From contig JAQFVV010013300.1 in the NCBI GenBank assembly GCA_028023455.1, positions 62,001-126,000 on the forward strand: 64,000 nucleotides of DNA, given 5' to 3'. Every line of letters begins with the position of its first letter. The first letter of the stretch is position 1. The DNA is from Epiperipatus broadwayi. Taxonomy: Eukaryota > Onychophora > Udeonychophora > Euonychophora > Peripatidae. The notes beneath the pieces are model-generated. The model was not told the origin of the DNA, made no database searches, and saw only the letters and a program-made list of their open reading frames with translations. The position numbers and the translations under genes were made by a program. Shown piece after piece: positions 57,425 to 64,000 of this stretch.

Positions 57425-59480
57425 AGAAAGGAAAATTAAAATTCAGACGATTAAAAAAAGAGTGAATAAACATTCATTAAATATGATAAACATAATTTTA
57501 ATAATGAAAGAATTATATTTTATATTAGTTATACTAATTATAACAACAGCACTTAATTAATAAAATAAATATATTTTTATATTAGTTATACTAATTATAA
57601 CAACAGTATTTAATTAATCTTCGAAGATCAAATTTTGTGGAAAAATAATTTCTTAGTATCCTTAAATTATTCTGTACAATACATTAATATTTAAAAATAA
57701 CTTTACAATTATGAATATGCTTAATTTATAATTCAGAAAAATGGGCATTACAATCAATAGTTGAGGCATAATCTGGCTTCAAATTCAAATGAAACATTAA
57801 AAGGTTTTCAGATGACTGAAAAGTAAATAAACATAGGATTTTTTTTTACTAAAGAAACCCATAACCAATCTACATAGCCATACAATTACACCTTCATTTT
57901 AGACTCTATTTCTAAAGATAGGTCAATTTATAAATCCTGTAAAAATCCTCAACAACAACAGCTGATTTTAGTTTTAAAAATTTTGTTTTCTTTAGTGTTA
58001 CTCTTTGCTCATATGTTGATGAGACTTTCAGTTTAGTAAAATTATTTAAGGTTGTTATATACACACACACACAAACAGAAAATAGATAATATTTTTGATA
58101 TAATTGGTCAAAATTGAAAAGAGGAATGTTTTCAAAAGAAAAAGATAATTTATTATATTTTATTTTGAAAATGATATTGATAGATTTATTTTTTGTTTAA
58201 AAAAACTTTAGTTTGTTATATTTTTAATTATCAACTTTTAATTTCTTACTTAATAAATATGTATTATAAAAATATAAAAAAAAACCTTTATGAATGATAT
58301 TAGTAGTATCAACTACAGTAATTCATCTTTAAGTTGAATGAATATATTTAATGGTATATAATTTTGATAAACTATTTTATTGTTCATATACTTCAAACAT
58401 AAACCTGTTTAATCAAATATGTCAACTAGGATGTATGGAAGATTACCATAATTCATTACTGATTATTCTTTGTAATTAACTCAGACAAATAATATTTTGA
58501 ATTGTTTTTTATTGTCAAAAGTAAATGTATATCTAACTACATAAATTTGATGCCCCATAACTTAATAACTTAATGTGCTTCAAATTTTCATTGGTTTGAA
58601 TTTATTTTTCTTCCACAAATTTAACACATAATATAAAACTGCATTGAAAGCAGGCCACCATATTATTATAATGTATTGTTAAAAGTTGAACAAATATTTA
58701 AATAAGCACAAGGAGTGTACTTGATGTAAAAAAAAAAAGTTGAATCTTAAGACCATATAGTTAAGTATTCATTTGAGATAGATTAGTTACAATATTTTGC
58801 TTTACAAGTCTTTTAATAAGATGATAAAAGATATTAGTAAAAGTACTCAGAACCTGTTTCAAAAAAATACATTATTAAGATTTTAATAAATTTTATTAAT
58901 TTATTAACATAATATCAAGGAGTTTTAATTCATATACACTTCTTGAAAAAAGTTCACTTTTTACCAACAGTTAAAGATTAAGTATAAAGCAGATGTTTTC
59001 ATCATCCAAATGTGGATCTAATTTTCATTGGGAATACATATAAAATATTCTCTTTAAAACATGTAAAAGATGTACATTTGTGGGGTGAAATTCAATGCTC
59101 TTTTCCTCAATTAAGCAGAAATGTGTACATCAGAAATATAAAAGCAATAATAATAAATAATGAAATATTTTATGAGAAGAGACAAATATAATGCTATATA
59201 ACATGATACAATAAATAAAGATGAATATTTGATTGATAATTTAGAGAAGAAGTGAAAGAAACAACAAAATGTCTATCAGTAAATAGTCATCAAAAATGTC
59301 ACTACTTTTTAAGCAAAAGTAACACAAAACATTACAAGATAACCTGATTATTTCTTCATAAATTGGGGTGATTGTCTAAACACAAATAACTACTATACTC
59401 ATTGCTATACTGAGATTGCCAAATTTTATGTATTGTCAAATGTTTAGTCCCAAGAAAAGCATAGACTAGGAAGTTGTTTG
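57425..59480. other. Gene-free AT-rich region
   Basis: I see no gene. A 57-bp-period tandem duplication with TATATTAGTTATACTAATTA lies at about 57518-57610, and an ACAC microsatellite at about 58062-58073. Confidence 0.4.
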
Positions 59481-59489
59481 GTCACAATA

Positions 59490-60400
59490 TTTCTTTAATA
59501 ATTAATCTAATAAATCCACTAGATATTCCTGAACCACAACTTGCCTTTGATTTTTTTAAAACTAGAAAAAGCCTATGATTAAAGATCATACTTTTAAAAC
59601 TTCTAAAAAATGTAGGACCTAAAGCCAAATTATGTTTGGCAAAACTGTTTAGAAAAATTATTATTACAAAAGCTATTCCAAAAATTTAGTAAGAAAGCAA
59701 AACTATAAGTTTTAAAATCAAATAAACCTAACAATGATCAAAAAATTACAACTCTATATCATTATTATGTGTTTCTATTAAGCGATTCAAAAAATCAAAA
59801 CACAAATTTTGATAATTATTTGATAACATTCTATTCTATAAAGCAGGATATATTTAGGACAGAAATAGCTATTGAGAACAAATTTTATCTTTGAGAACAC
59901 AAATTTAAAAAATCCTTTTAATATAAATTAAAAAATAATACTATTTTTATTAATATAATGATAGCTTTAGGATTCTACTTAAAAAACAGGTTTGCCCTAA
60001 AAGTATCTAAAATCTTTGAATACATTAAATCTAATAATTTACTTGACAAAATTCCCTCCAATAAAAAGAATTAAGTGATACTAAAGAAAGATCATTCAAT
60101 GTAATACATTTTATGGAATGGTTTTCACAAAGTTATGTTTCTCTCAACAATTTTATTTAATGCATTCATTGGAGATCATCCACAATCATCTATGACAATT
60201 CACAAAAGAAAACTTTTTCAGAAATACACAAGTCTCTTAATAAGAAAAATTGTTTAGAAATCTTTATCAAAGACTGGAATCTTATTTCAAATATAATTTT
60301 TTATATTAAAAACTAGGAAAACATTTCATAATCTGTAATATAATCTTTTGTGACAGAAATATAATTCTACTGTGACTTGGGAGTAACTAACATATTTTAT
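59490..60400 (+). pseudogene. Fossil LINE reverse transcriptase
   Basis: Plus-strand translation in shifting frames gives LLKLLKNVGPKAKLCLAKLF (about 59595-59655), then NYNSISLLCVSIKRFKK (about 59745-59795), corresponding to the NYRPISLL block of LINE RTs. Near 60140-60185 LSTILFNAFIGDHPQSS matches motif B (LSPxLFNxFIxDLP). The catalytic motif C is not recognisable. Many stops are present. It is from a lineage distinct from the other LINEs in the window. Confidence 0.5.
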
Positions 60401-61854
60401 TTATCTTTCTAAGGTTAAATCTGAAATAATTTTTTGGAATAATATTTGTGAAAAATTGATTGGCTTTACTCAATGTTGTGATACTAATTCTTTACAAATA
60501 GTTTTCTTAGTATTAGTATAATATACATGATAATACTTCCCCATTTGAAAAATAATGCCTATAGCAATGGCGTCATGTTTTTTTATATAATCTTTTCTAG
60601 GATATCTGAAGTAAAGTTGCCTATTAGAAAATATATAAAAGCTGATAAGTTGATCAGGTCTATCATTAATTCAAAATCTGGTTTCAGGGTATTTAATTAA
60701 AAATTTCTTCAAACATTCAAAGGATTATGTGATGAAAATGGGGTTTATATGAGATTTCAAAACATTTTTTTTTTCAAAGGCTTTAGTAAAGACAACTAGA
60801 CTTGATGTTCCAAAATGTTATTGAGATGTCACCAATAGATTCAGGACATCCTATAGTGGTATAAACCATCTGCATTATAAATAAAGTTTAACAATCACTG
60901 AAATTAGATATGGTTAAATATAAATCATAATAATGTTAATGACTGTCAGATGTATGAATGTAGTGACAGACCAAATGATCTAATACCATCAGTATATATA
61001 TATTCTTTTGGTCTCTATAGATACCCACTTATTAATAGTTACACAAGATAAAAAAATTACAAATAAAATAAAATAAATAATAATAAAAACAATGTGAATT
61101 GCTTTATTAAGATTCATTTTGTATTTAGTAGAAATCAAAAAATCTAATATGACAGACTTGAAAGTTAAAAGTTATTTGTGTAAATGTTAGATGATTTTCC
61201 AAGCAATAACTATTTAATTATTTTATTAGTGATTATACAATTTGTATGCAAATATTAACAATGTAAAAACTGTTTAATACTATAATAATTTTTATTATGA
61301 ATGTATGGAAAACAAAAATAAGTTTTCCCTGATAATAAAGTATTTGTTATCACTAATTCTTAGTATTCATAAAATCTGTTTTTCAACATTGTTTTTACAT
61401 AATAACTTAAAATTTTACTTTCGTTATTTTTTTTAAAAAAAAAAAACAACAGCTTTTTATAATAATATAAATAATAAAAATAAAAAAACACATTAATAGA
61501 GAACAATAAAAGTCCTCTTTTCTTTTTTTTTTAAGAAAAAGTTGTTTCATTAAAAGTGAAAATGGGAAAGATGTATACAAAAAATATTCATACAGATATT
61601 AAACAGATTCAGTAAAAAAATTGACGTTTTTTTTTGGCAATTTTCTATTATTATTTAAATGTAATTAACAATAATGCTAGTAAAAGAGAAAATATTAATT
61701 TATAATATGTTAAGATAATATGTTAAGATACAATTTTATCTCTAATAATTTTTCTTTTCTTAATACTATCTATCTATTTATTTACTTACCGACCCACTCA
61801 CTCGCCTTTATATTTACCTCCTTTCTTTCTGCCCTTTCTATTTACCTGTTATCT
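60401..61854. other. Gene-free AT-rich region
   Basis: I see no gene. A CTAT/TTTA/CTTT-type tetranucleotide-like patch lies at about 61765-61858. Confidence 0.35.
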
Positions 61855-62372
61855 ATCTAAATAGGCAAAACTCTCCATATAGTATTGCCAGTCAGTGCAA
61901 GACAGAGTAATCAATGGTTTCCAGAAGGCTTGTGTGTTTAAAATCCCTATCTAGTGCCTACTCATCCAACATCCCCAGACTAGTTTCTGGTTTGTGATCT
62001 TCATCAGTGAGGGGCTTTGGATCTGAGAGAACTGCACCTACATCATAGGATCTAATGCAACCCTCAAGCAGCCACCTTTAATCTCTACTTAACTACAAAA
62101 ATATGAGAATAAAATTGGAAACACAATAATATTTTCAATCCAAGCTCATTAGTTTATGTAATCATATAGTTCAGTACCCGTACATTTTGGTGTCTTTGGT
62201 TCTTTAATAACCATAGCCATCAGTTTCCTATTAGGCAGGATTGGTGTTAAACCACTAAATATCATATGATCACCATTTCTTATGCTTGCTCATAACTGTT
62301 ATTAAAACAGGCAAAACTCTCCCTACAGTATTGTCACTCGGTGATCGTGTGATGTTTAGTGGTTTAAGCTAT
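61855..62372. repeat. Repeat-rich GC-richer block with inverted repeat
   Basis: AGGCAAAACTCTCCATATAG (about 61863) recurs as AGGCAAAACTCTCCCTACAG (about 62310). TTAAACCACTAAATATCATA with GATCACC (about 62247-62273) is mirrored by GGTGATCGTGTGATG and TTTAGTGGTTTAA (about 62340-62368). TAGTGGTTTAA resembles a tRNA A box. It looks like a remnant of one or more SINE-like elements. Confidence 0.45.
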
Positions 62373-62482
62373 ATTTTAATTGTTAATAAACTTTTAACTT
62401 AAAAAAATTGTAATATATGTATTTAATAATATATATAATTTTAAAAGCAGTGTTATTTATATAAATAAATACGGAGCTATAT

Positions 62483-62670
62483 TTAGCTCATAGTATTGTC
62501 TACTATCTCAATTGCATATATGTTTTTAATACAATATTAGCAAACAACTAATTCTATATTATAGTATTTTTAATATTTAGCTCATAGTATTGTCTACTAT
62601 CTCAATTGCATATATGTTTTTAATACAATATTAGCAAACAATTAATTCTATATTATAGTATTTTTAATAT
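62483..62670. repeat. Tandem duplication, period 94 bp
   Basis: 62483-62576 is repeated at 62577-62670 with about one visible difference (CAACTAATTC versus CAATTAATTC). It is a recent local duplication. Confidence 0.9.
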
Positions 62671-63009
62671 TAAGCATTTTATCATTCTTTATACATATAT
62701 AACATTCATTAAAAATTATGTATAAATGAATTCTTTATAGGTTTTAACATTGCAAATATACAGGTTGCAATAATCATCCATTCCGAAATAGTAATCCACT
62801 TTCTTTCACATTATACAAGATTTTATACTTACTCTTTGAACATAAACAATATTGCCATATGATCTTTATATATAAAGAATTATACACTATTTTAATAATG
62901 TTCATAGGTTCAATACCTGTAGCATTCTTAATGAGTCTAGTGAACACAAATACATGAATATTGTGAAAAGGCTAGCCTATTTTGCAGTGGATGACAGTTT
63001 ATGATCTTA

Positions 63010-63500
63010 AAATGTACATCTGTAGTAGCTATATAATGAACATGCTAATAGGTCTTAACAAGCTTTTCCAAATATATCTATCCTCAGATCAGTTTCTAGC
63101 AGTTGTCTGTCATCAGTAATTCACTAGGATATACACACCTTAGATTTAAAAATACCATATTCATATCTCTTCACATCCAGTTATCTAACTTAAATAGCCA
63201 TATGGGACTGAACTAAGTTCAGATACACCATATATTAATAACTTTAACAGTATAACATTGCCAAGGCCTCAAGAGCAAAACTATAATTGCAAGAAAATCA
63301 AGTCATACATCAAGTGACCAAATGTAATAAGCTTGTAATACAAATGTTATATAATAAGAGTGCTAATAGCTCTTAACAAGCTTTTCTGAATATCCCTAGC
63401 TTTAGACTGGTTTATAGCTGTTGGCTCTCATTAGTAAAAAACTTGTTAAAAGCTATTAGCATGTTCATTATATAACATTTGTAGTACAAGCTTATTAAAT
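63010..63500. repeat. Direct and inverted copies of an AAGCTTGT-ended repeat
   Basis: GCTAATAGGTCTTAACAAGC (about 63047) recurs as GCTAATAGCTCTTAACAAGC (about 63362). The latter, with AAGCTTGTAATACAAATGTT upstream (about 63330), is mirrored by TTGTTAAAAGCTATTAGC and AACATTTGTAGTACAAGCTT (about 63444-63495). The result is a foldback of about 165 bp plus a partial direct copy. It is MITE-like, with no ORF. Confidence 0.65.
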
Positions 63501-64000
63501 TTCCTTGATTTCTTTCCAATTTGTAATAGTAAAACAGTTCACTAAAAGTTTGTATCATTTATTTATATGTATATGATAAACAAACTGTAAATTCTTAATT
63601 TGTATGTTTGTATATTATATCTGTATAATAAATGCAGGAAAGTTCAAAATACTCTTTTTATGAAATGCATAGTGAAATTTTTTGTTTGTGATTCAGGTTT
63701 AGATTGTTTGCTGATACTGTATTTATCTTTAAGGATAAAGAAGATAGATTAATCTCTAGAAATTTAGAAATAGTTATTTGCATTAAAATAAATAAAAAAA
63801 ATCCCATGGTATTATTTCTGAATCAAATAATAAATCAAGAACACAAATATAACTTATAAGCATTTATTAAATATTAAAAATTGATATATTGAAAAATAAT
63901 CATGGCATTATTTATATATTATAAATATTTTAAGAATACTTTTATAGCAACATTTAATATAAATTTATATAGTAAATAGACAGTAAATGGCTCTGAAATA
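63501..64000. other. Gene-free AT-rich region at window end
   Basis: I see no gene or distinct repeat. Confidence 0.4.

Noticed and set aside
63085-63125. CUGAUGA followed by GAAA on the minus strand (ACTGATGACAGACAACTGC...)
   Set aside because: The potential stem II (CAG/CUG) is not adjacent to GAAA and no stem I or III can be drawn. It is probably chance within an AT-rich repeat.
1-64000. CRISPR arrays, bacterial operons or host genes
   Set aside because: There are no spacer-repeat arrays. Coding stretches are all retroelement-derived, and the sequence has eukaryotic repeats (LINEs, SINEs, Penelope-like elements).

Overview
This window is eukaryotic, non-coding and strongly AT-rich (by eye roughly three quarters A+T). 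I see no host protein-coding gene, no rRNA and no convincing functional tRNA. Every recognisable coding stretch belongs to a transposable element. Penelope-like retroelements with GIY-YIG domains, several apurinic-endonuclease LINE lineages, an RTE-type LINE, tRNA-derived SINEs and a TTAA-targeting MITE together point to an invertebrate metazoan. I cannot name the phylum from sequence alone.

Layout. 1-1.6 kb: unassigned, partly GC-richer. 1.63-3.26 kb: a ~472-bp repeat (called R1 here) as one inverted partial copy plus three tandem copies, flanked by a 13-bp target-site duplication. 5.8-6.8 kb: 5'-truncated RTE-like LINE (minus). 6.84-15.8 kb: two ~1.95-kb LTR-like direct repeats around a short decayed internal region; a nearly full-length LINE (6.87-10.4 kb, plus) sits inside the left repeat. 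16.9-23.1 kb: a nest of Penelope-like elements arranged as back-to-back inverted pairs, including a large palindrome; one arm carries a 748-bp piggyBac-like MITE whose empty site is preserved in the other arm. 24.2-24.8 kb: another Penelope fragment and a tRNA-Gly-like SINE. 25.8-27.2 kb: second R1 palindrome, also with a 13-bp target-site duplication. 28.7-30.6 kb: an R1 copy split by a 1.5-kb insertion. 32-39.2 kb: fossil LINEs, SINEs and a third Penelope inverted pair. 39-64 kb: mostly AT-rich sequence with fossil LINE/Penelope pieces, a clean SINE at 53.5 kb, a diverged R1 array at 56.6-57.4 kb, and several foldback and tandem repeats.

Main observation. R1 contains what reads as a type-I hammerhead ribozyme: CUGAUGA core, a stem-loop II, GAAA, a palindromic stem III with an AUA cleavage site, and an extended stem I with an asymmetric internal loop. 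Six copies in the window keep both core boxes; several others have a change at a catalytic position. In the first array consecutive cleavage sites are exactly 472 nt apart, so a transcript would be cut into unit-length RNA. R1 encodes nothing convincing, inserts with ~13-bp target duplications, and is found as tandem plus inverted copies, the same architecture as the Penelope-like elements beside it. The simplest reading is a non-autonomous, ribozyme-bearing retroelement (retrozyme-like) mobilised by Penelope-type reverse transcriptase. The mobilisation step is inference; the ribozyme fold and target duplications are read directly from the sequence.
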